Shown: piece after piece, positions 28,245 through 37,344 of the stretch
Layout of the letters: every line of letters starts with the position of its first letter
Position numbering within the stretch: position 1 is the stretch's first letter
Assembly (NCBI GenBank): GCA_965227745.1
Contig: OZ245769.1
Coordinates: forward strand, 248,001-312,000
DNA length: 64,000 nt
From: GAS368 sp965227745
GTDB taxonomy: Bacteria > Verrucomicrobiota > Verrucomicrobiia > Opitutales > Opitutaceae
Direction of reading: 5' to 3'
The notes under the pieces: generated by a model
Databases searched by the model: none
Told to the model about the DNA's origin: nothing
What the model saw: the letters and a program-made list of their open reading frames with translations, nothing else
Position numbers and translations under genes: made by a program

Positions 28245-28575
28245 GGTAGTGGGTAAGGTAGCCGGAGGTGGGTTGAGGCAGGGGTAGACGGACACGGGGC
28301 ACGCCGTCGGCTGGCACGAGGCGGAGACGGGGCAGGCACCGCGGCGCGACGGGGTAACATCGCGCCGGGCTGGAAACAAGCGGGTCGCGGCGCGGCGATC
28401 ACGCTTCATTCCATACCACTTTCGTGCGCGGCGGCGGACACGCTGGCTGGTCGCTTAAGAAAGGCAGGTGGTCACAGAGGACACAGAGGACGCACAGAGC
28501 GCACAGAGGAAAACCTCGCCGAAAGAACGAGGGCCGTGTCGCCACTGACGTGAGGGCGGCACGCGGTACAAAAAC
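28245..28575. other. Intergenic region with CACAGAG repeats
   Basis: A gap of 331 bases between the TonB receptor start and the second DUF1501 stop. No gene is seen. It contains a CACAGAG-type repeat array (see 28471-28510) and should also hold the promoter of the receptor, which I could not pinpoint. Confidence 0.5.
28471..28510 (+). repeat. Short tandem repeat, CACAGAG type (family C)
   Basis: Four imperfect units begin with CACAGAG at spacings of about 9-11 bases. Related arrays lie at 36994-37036 and 47501-47563. Function is unknown. Confidence 0.75.
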
Positions 28576-29859
28576 TCAACTGAACAAGGCCGCGATCGGT
28601 TTGCCGCCGTCGGTGATGGGGACGGGGCGGGAGGCGTTGACGAGGTCCTTGGCGGGATTGATGCCCAGCGCGGCGTAGACGGTGGCGTGGAAGTCGGGAA
28701 CGGAGACGGCCTGCTCGACGGGTTTGCCGGCGAGGTCGTCGGTGAGGCCGTAGGCGCCGCGATGTTTCAAGCCGCCGCCCGCGAGGACGAGGCTGAAGGT
28801 GGAGGATTGGTGTCCGCGACCGCCGCCGCCATCGAATTGCCCGGGGCGGCCGAATTCCGTGCCGATCACGATGAGGGTTTTGTCGAGGAGGCGCTTTTGC
28901 TCGAGATCGATCATCAGCGCGGACAGGGCCGTATCGAGTTCGCGGATGAGGATGTGCTGATTGAGCTGGCCGGCGTTGTGGGTGTCCCAGCCGGCGCCGT
29001 TGATGAAATTCAGATTGTGCGAAACCTCGATGAAGCGGACACCGGCCTGCACGAGCCGGCGGGCGAGGAGGCAGCGCTGGCCGAATTCGCCACCGTACCG
29101 CTGGCGGAGGGAGCCCGGCTCTTCGCCGAGTTTGAAATGTCGCATGAAGCCGGGGCCGGCGAGGCGGAGGGCCTCGCGCTGGACCTCGGCATACTCGGCG
29201 AGGGCGACATCATCGGCCGCGCGCTCCTGGAGCGGAGCGAGCAGGCGCTGGCGATTGGCCGCACGCGCGGCATCGATGCCCTCGGGCGGAGTGAAGCCCG
29301 CCGGACCCGTTTCGGTGTCGACGAGGTAGATGTAGCCGTGCTTGGCCCCGAGAAAGCCGGGGCCGCGGCTGACGCTCGGATAACCGATCATCAAGTAGGC
29401 CGGCACATCGCTGCTCGCCGCTCCGCGTTCGTGCGCGACGACGGAGCCGAGAGACGGATAGATCGTGCTGCCGCTCACCGGCCGGCCGGTGTGGACGAAA
29501 TTGGTCGCGAGGGCGTGCTCGATGCCGAGGCGGTGATTCACCGTGCGCACGGCGGTGATGCGCTCCGCGAGCAGGGCGGTTTGCGCCAGATGCTCGGTGA
29601 AGCGCACGCCGGGCACGGCGGTGTCGATGATATTGTAATCGGTGCCGGGCAGCGACGGCTTCGACTTGGGATTGCCGCGCTTCTTGGGATCAAACGTGTC
29701 GATCTGCGACATGCCGCCCCCGAGCCAGATAAAGATGCAGTGCTCGGCCTTACCGCGCGGGGCGGCGGCGACCGTGGCGGCGGGAGCGCCGAAGGCACGA
29801 GGCAGAGTCGACGCCGCGGCCAAGGCGGCAGCGTGAGTGAGGAAAGTGCGGCGATTCAT
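28576..29859 (-). CDS. DUF1501 family secreted protein (copy 2)
   Basis: A protein of 427 residues with a Tat-like start (MNRRTFL) and a signal segment ending near AFGAP. It shares the conserved blocks IWLGGGMSQIDTFDPK, SHNLNFINGAGWDTHN and TEFGRPGQFDGGGGRGH with the copy at 20157-21437, and the ends PVPITDGGKPIAALFS and PVPITDGGRPIAALFS are almost identical. It begins 17 bases after the stop of its DUF1553 partner at 29877-32867, so the two are likely co-transcribed. Function is unknown; the family is widespread in Planctomycetota and Verrucomicrobiota. The start ATG 29859 is supported by the signal peptide, without an evident ribosome site. Confidence 0.9.
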   Translation of the reverse strand: MNRRTFLTHAAALAAASTLPRAFGAPAATVAAAPRGKAEHCIFIWLGGGMSQIDTFDPKKRGNPKSKPSLPGTDYNIIDTAVPGVRFTEHLAQTALLAERITAVRTVNHRLGIEHALATNFVHTGRPVSGSTIYPSLGSVVAHERGAASSDVPAYLMIGYPSVSRGPGFLGAKHGYIYLVDTETGPAGFTPPEGIDAARAANRQRLLAPLQERAADDVALAEYAEVQREALRLAGPGFMRHFKLGEEPGSLRQRYGGEFGQRCLLARRLVQAGVRFIEVSHNLNFINGAGWDTHNAGQLNQHILIRELDTALSALMIDLEQKRLLDKTLIVIGTEFGRPGQFDGGGGRGHQSSTFSLVLAGGGLKHRGAYGLTDDLAGKPVEQAVSVPDFHATVYAALGINPAKDLVNASRPVPITDGGKPIAALFS

Positions 29860-29876
29860 GGGGTGAACGGGAGGGG

Positions 29877-32867
29877 TTAAAGAATGTGGGTCCACTCGGG
29901 GGCGTTGAGCAAGGCCCACACGACGTCCTCGAAGCGACCGCGCCAGTCGGCGGTGAGACGCGTCGTGGCGGGATCGCCGCGACGAGCGGCGGCTTCCTCC
30001 TCGAGACGCCAGGTGTTGGCCTCGCTCTTCATGTGGTTGGACCACGCAACGAATTTTGGGCGCACGCGCGGGGCGAGCGGCGTGGAGTCGGCTTTGGGCG
30101 TCGCGGCCGCGGCGATGCGGGCGGCGTAGCCGGCGCGCAGGTAGTCGACGTAGTAGTTGCGCTCCTTGGCCGTGGGCTGACGGGTGAAGAGGCGCAGGAA
30201 AAGCCGATCGACGAGCGCCTCGGGGCTTTGGTTTTCCAAGGCCAAACCGGTGAGGCCGTTATCGTCGCTGAGGCGCGTGAGCCACGTCATCATGGTGCCA
30301 TTGGACAGGAGCGCGGGCTGCAGGACATTGGCGTCGACCTCGCGGACGCCGCTGCTGGCATCGGGCCGGGCGCCGCGCCAGCCGAAGACCTCCATCACCT
30401 CGGAGACGGCCTGGATGCGCGGGAGCGTGAGGCTGGGGCGGTCGCGCTCATTGGACGTGGAGGCCAGCATCCACGCGCGGGAAGCGCGACCGAGGTCGAG
30501 CGCGTTTTCCATCGTGCGCACGCTGTCGACATCGAGATTGACCGCCTCGACGCGGAAGGGCTTGCCCGTGGCGGCGAACAACGAATCGACAAACTGCTCC
30601 GCGCCGATGGACCGCGGGGCCGGAGCGGTAAAGAGCGGACCGGTCTGCGCGAGCGAGCGATCCACGGCGCGCTGGTAGGCCTGCGACGTGAGGATGAGAC
30701 GCGAGAGGGCCTTGGTATCGTAGCCGGAGCGCACGAGCTCGCGGGCGAGCCAGCGCAGCAACTCGGGATGCGACGGCGTGCTCTTTTCCCAGTCGCCGAC
30801 GGTCTCGACGAGGCCGCGGCCCATGAGGCGCTGCCAGATGCGATTGGCCATGACCTGCGCGAAACGTTCGTTTTGCGGGGCGGTGATGAGCGCAGCGAGG
30901 CGGTCGCGCGAATCCTCCGGGTGCTGCGCGAGCTTGGCGGCCGTCGCCTCGTCGCAGAACTGCGCGAAAGACCAGGCCGGCGCGACGGTGGTGCCGGGGG
31001 GCAGAGTGACCTCGATCAGCGGCTCGCGACCGCCGAGACGCAGGTGATCCATCGCGACGCTGCTCGTCGCGGGCAGCTTGATGGGCTTCGTGCCGAGCAT
31101 GGCCGCGAGTTGGAAAAGATCCTTTTGCTTCGACGCATGCGTGGGCGCGTCGTGACAACGGGCGCACTTCATCTCCACGCCGAGAAAGGCGGAGCTGACG
31201 ATAATGCCCTTGGCGGCCATGGGCACATCGTTTTGCGAGGCGACGCTGAAGCCGGCGGGGCCGCCGAAGCGTTCGCTGCCCTCCTGCCGGATGAGCTCGG
31301 TGACGAACAGATCGAGCGGTTTGTTGTCGAGCAGCGACTCGTAAATCCACCAGCGGAAAGGGCCGGTGTTGTTGAGCGTGGGATTGATGAGATTGGGATT
31401 TTCCGCGAGCACATCGAGCCAGTAGCCCATGTTGTTGTCGGCCCAGCGCGGGTCGGCCAGCAGGCGGTCGATGGTGCGTGTGCGGCGCTCGGCGGCGGGC
31501 AGGGCGCGAAAGGCCGCGATCTCGGCCTCGCTTGGCACAACGCCCACGGTATCGAGGGAGACGCGACGGAGAAACGTGAGATCATCGGTGAGCGGCGTGA
31601 GCGCGAAATTGGAGACCGCAAAGGCCGGCCAGACGGCACCCTCGCGAATCCAAGTCGTGATGGTATCGATCTCCTTGGGCGTGAGGCGGTCGCCCTTGGC
31701 GGGCATCACTTCCTCCGTATCCGTGCTGGTGATACGTGCGACGAGGGGGCTCTGTTCGGGATGGCCGGGCACGAGCGCGGGACCGTCTGCCTTGCCGCCT
31801 TTGAGCGCGGCGGCGTGATCATCGAGCCGCAGGCCGCCTTTGACCTTGGCCCCTTGGTGACAGCTATAGCAGCGCGCCTCGAGGATGGGCTTCACATCGC
31901 GGAAAAAATCCACGCCGCCCTTTTTCAGCGGGGCATACTCGGCCGAGACGCGCGCGATGCGGTCGGCGATGAAGTGGTCGACGGCGTTGTTGGCCGGGAA
32001 GCCCTGCGGCAGAGCGGGGACGGGGACCTCAGCGGTCGAGGCCAGCCAGGTCTGCGCGGCGGCGCGGCGCGACTCCCAATGCGGCGCGGACTCCGCGCGC
32101 TTGGCGGCGCGTGCGCGCGTATCGGCGGCGGCGAGGACGGCGCGGCGCTCGCGCTCGTAGGCCGCCCAGCCCGCATCGGTGTACGGCACGGGGCGCGGAC
32201 CGGGCGACAGCAGCCACCACGAGGTGCTGCCCGCCGGCGAAAAGGCGACGACCGTCTCGCCCAGCTCCGGGCGGAAAGGCCGCTTGCTCTTGGGCTCGAC
32301 GCCGCCGACTACCGTCTCCAGCCGGACCGTCACGGGCGCGCCGGTAAATTCGTACTCGCACCACTCCTCGCGATTGCCGGGGGTGGCGAAGCGGAAATCG
32401 GGGCCGAGATTGAGATACTTTTCCTGCGGCTCGACGGGCAACTCGCCGGCATTGCCCACCGCAAATTCCGCCGGTTGGGCGAAGGGTGTTTCCATGACCT
32501 GCTTGCCGTCGATCCACAGCCGGGCGGTGCCGCGCGAGCGGAGCAGGAGCCGATGTTTGCCCGCCGGGAGGCGCACCTCTGCCGTCGCCCGCAACACGGT
32601 GGGAAAGGCGCGGTCGGCGCGGACTCCCGTCGACACATAACGATGGGGGAGGTCGAAGAAGCCAAAAGCCTCCTCCTCGTACGTCTCGGTCACGGCCGTT
32701 TTTTCCGGCCAAGGGGTTTTGGCGGTGTCCACGCTCGGCGGCGGCTCGCACAGCTCAATCGTGACCTTGCCACCCGCCGGTTTTTCGGCCCCCGGCGAGC
32801 CGGGCGCGAACGCTCCAAGGGCGGCGACGACAAAGCAAACGAGAGAGGCGGCGGTACGGGGAAACAT
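29877..32867 (-). CDS. Cytochrome-c/DUF1549/DUF1553 secreted protein
   Basis: A protein of 996 residues with a signal peptide (cleavage about SPGAE, residue 28). It has a beta-rich N-terminal part with a carbohydrate-binding-like pattern (RLPAGKHRLLLRSRGTARLW), a PSD1-type cytochrome motif CYSCH near residue 340, the DUF1549 domain with CARCHDAPTHA, and the DUF1553 domain containing RIWQRLMGRGLVE and STSNERDRPSLTLPR. It differs from the paralogue at 21460-25167 mainly by lacking the LamG domain. Both pairs and the TonB receptor between them run in one direction. ATG 32867 is used; a TTG five codons upstream is less likely. Confidence 0.88.
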   Translation of the reverse strand: MFPRTAASLVCFVVAALGAFAPGSPGAEKPAGGKVTIELCEPPPSVDTAKTPWPEKTAVTETYEEEAFGFFDLPHRYVSTGVRADRAFPTVLRATAEVRLPAGKHRLLLRSRGTARLWIDGKQVMETPFAQPAEFAVGNAGELPVEPQEKYLNLGPDFRFATPGNREEWCEYEFTGAPVTVRLETVVGGVEPKSKRPFRPELGETVVAFSPAGSTSWWLLSPGPRPVPYTDAGWAAYERERRAVLAAADTRARAAKRAESAPHWESRRAAAQTWLASTAEVPVPALPQGFPANNAVDHFIADRIARVSAEYAPLKKGGVDFFRDVKPILEARCYSCHQGAKVKGGLRLDDHAAALKGGKADGPALVPGHPEQSPLVARITSTDTEEVMPAKGDRLTPKEIDTITTWIREGAVWPAFAVSNFALTPLTDDLTFLRRVSLDTVGVVPSEAEIAAFRALPAAERRTRTIDRLLADPRWADNNMGYWLDVLAENPNLINPTLNNTGPFRWWIYESLLDNKPLDLFVTELIRQEGSERFGGPAGFSVASQNDVPMAAKGIIVSSAFLGVEMKCARCHDAPTHASKQKDLFQLAAMLGTKPIKLPATSSVAMDHLRLGGREPLIEVTLPPGTTVAPAWSFAQFCDEATAAKLAQHPEDSRDRLAALITAPQNERFAQVMANRIWQRLMGRGLVETVGDWEKSTPSHPELLRWLARELVRSGYDTKALSRLILTSQAYQRAVDRSLAQTGPLFTAPAPRSIGAEQFVDSLFAATGKPFRVEAVNLDVDSVRTMENALDLGRASRAWMLASTSNERDRPSLTLPRIQAVSEVMEVFGWRGARPDASSGVREVDANVLQPALLSNGTMMTWLTRLSDDNGLTGLALENQSPEALVDRLFLRLFTRQPTAKERNYYVDYLRAGYAARIAAAATPKADSTPLAPRVRPKFVAWSNHMKSEANTWRLEEEAAARRGDPATTRLTADWRGRFEDVVWALLNAPEWTHIL

Positions 32868-33123
32868 GAGGGGTTGGCCCAATCAAACGCATCATGGGCC
32901 GGTTTTCACGCCCGACGTTGTCCCACTTTCGTGCAGGGGGCGGCGAGTCGTGTAGGGGGTTGAATTGCCGGGAAGGGTGTCGGCCCGGTGGCGAGCGGGG
33001 GTTTTAGGCGTGGACGAGGCGGTCGATGGGTTTTGAGGCGGAGCGCGGATCGGGCGCGAGGATTAATGGTCATGAGGGGGCTGGGCGCTCGACGTGCGCT
33101 CGGGAAGTGGTTGAGTGGGGATT

Positions 33124-34164
33124 ATGTCGTTCTCCTTTTCGCCGGGCCGTCGTGCGTGGCTGGTCGCTCGCGTGGTGGCGATGCTCGGGCTGTGGGGTGG
33201 GGCGGCGGGGAGCGGGCGGGCGGCGGAGGCGCCGGCTGCGTCCGTGGCGCAGAGGGGCGGCGCGGAGAAGGGGCAGGTGCGCGCGCTCAAGATCACGCTG
33301 CTTTCGACGATGGTGGCGGATGGGGATGAATTGGGGGAGTGGGGCTTTGCGGCGATCGTGGAAGCGGATGGGCACCGGCTGCTTTTCGATACGGGGGCGA
33401 GCAAGGATGTGGTGCGGCGCAATGCGGAGGGGTTGAAGATCGATCTGACGACGGTGCCGGAGGTCGTGCTGAGCCACTGGCACGGCGATCACTTTGGCGG
33501 ATTCATGGCGCTGCGGGAGATGGTGCGGGCGAAGGCGCCGACGGCGCTCGCGCGCACGCATGTGGGCGAGGGGATTTTTGCGCCGCGGACGACGGTGTCG
33601 CGCGGGGTGGAGATCAATCCCGTGCTGCTCGCGAAGCCGCAGTACGAGGCCGAGGGCGGCACGTTTGTGGTGCACGCGGGGCCGGTGCAACTCTACCCGG
33701 GCGTGTGGCTGACGGGGCCGGTGCCGCGCAAATACCCCGAGCTCAACTGGCGGCGCGGCGCGGAGATCAAGACGGCGGCGGGCTACGTGGAGGACACGCT
33801 GCCGGAGGATACGGCGATGATTTTCGACACGGCGCAGGGGCTGGTGGTGTTAACGGGCTGTGGTCACGCGGGCGTGGTGAACATCAGCGAGTACGCGCGG
33901 AGCTTTGTCCGACCGGCGCGGATCCACGCGCTGATCGGCGGCATCCATCTCTTCGACGCCGACGAGAAAACGCTCACCTGGACGGCGGAGAAGCTGCGCG
34001 GATTCGGCGTGGAGAATTTCATCGGAGCGCACTGCACGGGGCTTGAAGTCGTGTATCGCTTTCGGAAAGACCTCGCGCTGGATCGCGCGCACGCCGTGGT
34101 GGGCGCGGTGGGGCAGTGGTTTGAACTGGGCAAGGGGATTGAGGCGGGGGAGATTGCGCGGTAG
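33124..34164 (+). CDS. Secreted metallo-beta-lactamase-fold hydrolase
   Basis: A protein of 346 residues with a signal peptide ending at GRAAE. The metal site HWHGDH (His118, His120, Asp122, His123) follows LLFDTGAS, and later GCGHAGVVN and GAHC supply further ligands. The arrangement, with a GIHLFDA segment, resembles dihydropterin-type MBL enzymes (the methanopterin-synthesis-like branch); an exported member suggests a hydrolase for a small periplasmic substrate that I cannot name. GTG 33115 is nine bases upstream; ATG 33124 gives a better signal peptide and is preceded by GTGGGG. It stands alone, with the acyltransferase 47 bases downstream. Confidence 0.85.
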   Translation: MSFSFSPGRRAWLVARVVAMLGLWGGAAGSGRAAEAPAASVAQRGGAEKGQVRALKITLLSTMVADGDELGEWGFAAIVEADGHRLLFDTGASKDVVRRNAEGLKIDLTTVPEVVLSHWHGDHFGGFMALREMVRAKAPTALARTHVGEGIFAPRTTVSRGVEINPVLLAKPQYEAEGGTFVVHAGPVQLYPGVWLTGPVPRKYPELNWRRGAEIKTAAGYVEDTLPEDTAMIFDTAQGLVVLTGCGHAGVVNISEYARSFVRPARIHALIGGIHLFDADEKTLTWTAEKLRGFGVENFIGAHCTGLEVVYRFRKDLALDRAHAVVGAVGQWFELGKGIEAGEIAR

Positions 34165-34211
34165 GAGCTTTTGCGGTCGCGACGTGCGGTCGGATCGCCC
34201 TTGTTAGAGCC

Positions 34212-35264
34212 ATGACTGTGCCCGCGACTACGACCAATCCAACGACTGCGGTCGTGACCCACCCCAATCGGTGGCTCGATACGGTGCGGGGAGTCGCGGC
34301 GACGGCGGTGGTTCTCTTTCACCTCAATGAGATGCTCGCCTACGATCACGAGTCATACCGCGCCATGGTGAAGCTGGGATGGCTGGGCGTGCCGGCCTTT
34401 TTTGTGATCAGCGGCTACTTGATCGTGCAGTCCGCGCAGCGAAGTGAGTGGCGGGGGTTTGCGATCCGGCGCTGGTGGCGCATCTATCCGCCGTACGTCG
34501 CGAGCCTCGCGGTGGTCGTGGCGGTGGCGGTGTTTCGAAAGCTGACCCTGGGGATCAATGACGTGCAGCCGCTACCGTCGGGCTTCACGAACTGGCTGGC
34601 GACCCTCACACTCACCACTACGCCTGTCACCGACGTGCCGGCGATTAACTGGGTCTACTGGTCGCTGAGCTGCGAAGTGGCTTTTTATGTGACGTTGACG
34701 GCGGGGCTTTTTTTCGCGGCGAAGCGCCTGCCGTGGGTGATCGCGGGGATCACACTCGCGTGCCTGATCCCAGGGCTGCCGAAGTTTACGGACTTCTTTA
34801 CGGAAAACTGGTGGGAGTTTGCGCTGGGCGGGGTGCTGGCGCTCGGAGTGCGGCGACCAGAGAGCTGGCTCGTCATCGCGGCGAGCTTGGGGCGGGTGTT
34901 GCAGTTTGACTTGGCGACTGCCGGGGTGCTCAACCTCGCCGTGGTGGCTTTTACCTGGCTCAGCATCGCGTGGTCACGTCATCGGACGGGAGCGTGGCTG
35001 AATCGTGAAGTCGTATTCAGTCGCGTGGGCGTGGTCTCATATGGGCTCTACCTAACGCATGTGCCGATCGGCGTGTATGTGTTTTCAAAAATGCGACCGG
35101 CGGCGGTGGTCCACAATCTCCCGCTGCACGTCGCCTGCGATGTACTCATCTATGGGCTGTGCCTCGGGTTTGCATGGCTGTTCTGGAAGTACATCGAGAA
35201 TCCCTCGCACCGCGAGGGCGGGCGGCGGGCGAAGCGGGTGGTCGCAGGGGCGGCGGTGAGTTGA
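34212..35264 (+). CDS. Acyltransferase 3 family membrane protein (OafA/YrhL-like)
   Basis: A protein of 350 residues with about ten hydrophobic segments. The N-terminal pattern LDTVRGVAATAVVLFHLNE contains the catalytic-type His of membrane O-acyltransferases; further family marks are GVPAFFVISGYL and RRWWRIYPPY. Such enzymes acetylate or succinylate cell-surface glycans, antibiotics or lipid carriers. The substrate cannot be told from context because the neighbours are unrelated. The TRP-like C-terminus and the last helix (YIENPSHR) are complete. A hairpin GCCCCG/CGGGGC (35280-35300) follows the stop and may end the transcript. Confidence 0.9.
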   Translation: MTVPATTTNPTTAVVTHPNRWLDTVRGVAATAVVLFHLNEMLAYDHESYRAMVKLGWLGVPAFFVISGYLIVQSAQRSEWRGFAIRRWWRIYPPYVASLAVVVAVAVFRKLTLGINDVQPLPSGFTNWLATLTLTTTPVTDVPAINWVYWSLSCEVAFYVTLTAGLFFAAKRLPWVIAGITLACLIPGLPKFTDFFTENWWEFALGGVLALGVRRPESWLVIAASLGRVLQFDLATAGVLNLAVVAFTWLSIAWSRHRTGAWLNREVVFSRVGVVSYGLYLTHVPIGVYVFSKMRPAAVVHNLPLHVACDVLIYGLCLGFAWLFWKYIENPSHREGGRRAKRVVAGAAVS

Positions 35265-35440
35265 ACGTAACATGCACACGCCCCGGTCTTCTTTCGGGGC
35301 ACGGCCAGGAAGTTTTAAAGCGGGAGCGAGGCGCAATAAACTCCTGTGCAGCTTCAGCGGGATGTAAGGGATGATTATCTCTTGGCTGAAAAGTGGATCG
35401 CACCTTGCGGGCGGGAGGTGGGCGGTGAGACAGTAGGCGC

Positions 35441-36763
35441 ATGAACGATCTCCTCGCCGCTCGTTCCACGATGGCCCTGTCGCTGGGGTTTCATATCGTT
35501 TTTGCGGCGATTGGGATGACGATGCCGTTTTTCATGTCGGCGGCGCATTACTTTTACCTGAAGAAGAAGGACCCGGTTTATCTCGAGCTGACGAATATGT
35601 GGATGAAGGGGGTGGCGATCCTCTTTGCGGTGGGGGCGGTGTCGGGGACGGTGTTGTCGTTTGAGCTGGGGCTGTTGTGGCCGGGGTTTATGCGGCAGGC
35701 GGGGGCGGTCATCGGGATGCCGTTTTCGTGGGAGGGGACGGCGTTTTTCCTCGAGGCGATTGCGATTGGGTTATTTTTGTACGGGCGGAAGCGGATGCAT
35801 CCGTGGGTGCACTGGGCGACGGGATTGATGGTCGGGGTGTCGGGGTTTGTGTCGGGGATTTTTGTGGTCGCGGCCAATGCGTGGATGAATGCGCCGGCGG
35901 GATTCACGTGGGTAAATGGGGTGGCGACGGACATCGATCCGGTGCGCGCGATGTTTAACCGGGCGTGGCTGCACGAGAGCATCCACATGCAGCTCGGGGC
36001 GCTGCAGGCGGTGGGATTTGCGGTGGGCGGCATCCATGCGTGGCTGTGGCTGCGGGGGCGGGCGCGCGACCTGAATGCGAAGGCGCTGCGGATCGTGATG
36101 GTGTTTGGCGCGGCGGCGGCGATCGCGCAGCCCCTGGCGGGTCATTTTGCGGGGCAGCGCGTGGCGGAGCTGCAACCGGCGAAGCTCGCGGCGATGGAGG
36201 GGCACTTCGTAACGGGGCCGCGCGCGCCGCTCTACATCGGTGGTATCCCGGATGTGGATACGAAGGAGATGAAGTGGGGCATCCCGCTGCCGGGGCTACT
36301 GAGCTTCGTGGCGCACGACGACTTTAACGCGGAAGTGACGGGGCTGGATAAATTTCCGCGCGGGGACTGGCCGCCGGTGGTCATCACGCACGTGGCGTTT
36401 CAGATCATGGTGGGGATCGGGAGCGGGATGGCGCTGCTGGGGGTGATGTATTTCTGGCTGCGGCGGCGCGCGGAGTTTCCGCGGTGGTATTTGTGGGCGT
36501 TGGTGGGGGCGGCGCCGCTGGGGATGGTGGCGATCGAGGCGGGGTGGGTCGTGACCGAGGTGGGGCGGCAGCCGTGGATTATTTACGGACTCGTACGCAC
36601 GGCGGACGCGGTGACTCCGGTGCCGGGGATGAGTTATCACTTTGGGCTGTTCGCGGTGTTGTATGTGGGGCTCGCGGTGGCGACGGGGTGGTTGTTGCGG
36701 CGGCAGATTTCGGCGGTGCAGCGGAAGTTTGGTGGCAGCGAAAGAAGAGGAGGTGCGGCGTGA
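35441..36763 (+). CDS. cydA: Cytochrome bd ubiquinol oxidase subunit I
   Basis: A protein of 440 residues with nine or so membrane helices. His18 in GFHIVF is the high-spin heme ligand, Glu98 and Glu105 lie on the proton path, and His182 in HMQLGAL together with the later Met in FQIMVGI serves the low-spin heme. It is shorter than E. coli CydA (522) because the quinol loop is of the short type seen in the cyanide-insensitive branch. With cydB it reduces oxygen to water at the expense of quinol without pumping protons, usually under low oxygen. Unusually, cydB is 581 bases away, not adjacent. Confidence 0.95.
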   Translation: MNDLLAARSTMALSLGFHIVFAAIGMTMPFFMSAAHYFYLKKKDPVYLELTNMWMKGVAILFAVGAVSGTVLSFELGLLWPGFMRQAGAVIGMPFSWEGTAFFLEAIAIGLFLYGRKRMHPWVHWATGLMVGVSGFVSGIFVVAANAWMNAPAGFTWVNGVATDIDPVRAMFNRAWLHESIHMQLGALQAVGFAVGGIHAWLWLRGRARDLNAKALRIVMVFGAAAAIAQPLAGHFAGQRVAELQPAKLAAMEGHFVTGPRAPLYIGGIPDVDTKEMKWGIPLPGLLSFVAHDDFNAEVTGLDKFPRGDWPPVVITHVAFQIMVGIGSGMALLGVMYFWLRRRAEFPRWYLWALVGAAPLGMVAIEAGWVVTEVGRQPWIIYGLVRTADAVTPVPGMSYHFGLFAVLYVGLAVATGWLLRRQISAVQRKFGGSERRGGAA

Positions 36764-36782
36764 AAACGGGCGTGGATAAATT

Positions 36783-37036
36783 GAACCGCGGATGGACACG
36801 GATGGGCACGGGGACGGGGCCGAACGGACGGATTTTATTAACCACGAAAGACACGAAAGGCACGAAAAACGAGCCACGGAATTTTGAACAGGAAGGTCGG
36901 GAAGAGGGGGAAGAATCGAGCGGGCGGGGGATGATAGGAGGGAACCCAAGGGCGATGAATTTGGACGATCAGGAGGTGGAGAATTTTTGTTTTGGTCACA
37001 GAGGGCACAGAGCCGAGCCACAGAGAGCACAGAGGT
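36783..37036 (+). repeat. Tandem short-unit repeats, families A, B and C together
   Basis: Family A (CACGGATGG-like units, about 10 bases) is at 36783-36812, family B (CACGAAAGA-like units, 9 bases) at 36837-36870, and family C (CACAGAG units) at 36994-37036. All units start with CAC. Confidence 0.75.
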
Positions 37037-37250
37037 GGCCGAGGCAGACACAGACCGTCGAACTTTTTGAACAGCGGAGAACGAAGGAAACGAAGAGTTT
37101 GGAGTTTTCGATGGGTGGGGGGCGAGCGTCGCGTGAGGTGAGGAAAACGTGGGCTAGGCGTGGCGCGGGGGATGGCTTTGAGGGCTCGGCGAGATTCGTA
37201 GCGGTCTTTTGGCTTTGGAATTATCCTGGGCGAGTCGGGGCTCCCGAGTC

Positions 37251-37272
37251 GGCGGTTGGAAACCGCCGCTCC
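37251..37272 (+). repeat. Hairpin repeat, TGGAA loop type
   Basis: Stem GGCGGT and ACCGCC with loop TGGAA, followed by GCTCC. The same 22 bases recur exactly at 39317-39338. Confidence 0.8.
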
Positions 37273-37344
37273 TTTGATGAACGCATGGGCGGTCGCGGCG
37301 CGTGCCTCGCGGGGTGGTGGCACCCCGCCCATAACTAAGGCACT

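Larger units (their letters stand above)
36764..37344. other. Repeat-filled gap between cydA and cydB
   Basis: Most of these 581 bases are repeats: tandem short-unit arrays (36783-37036), a hairpin element (37251-37272) and a GGGGTG/CACCCC hairpin (37311-37326) just ahead of cydB. No gene is seen. Ordinary cyd operons have almost no gap here, so an insertion or growth of repeats within the operon is likely. Confidence 0.6.

Noticed and set aside
29886..32963. Open frame of about 1025 codons on the + strand opposite the DUF1553 gene
   Set aside because: It is the mirror of a well-supported family gene; the peptide is Gly/Arg/Ala-rich without domains, as expected of the antisense of GC-rich coding DNA.
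32868..33123. Regulatory or RNA element between the DUF1553 and MBL genes
   Set aside because: Divergent promoters must lie here, but no palindrome or promoter-like pair stood out.
36484..37338. Possible gene overlapping cydA and the gap
   Set aside because: It reads out of frame with cydA and through the tandem repeats; the product is repeat-derived.
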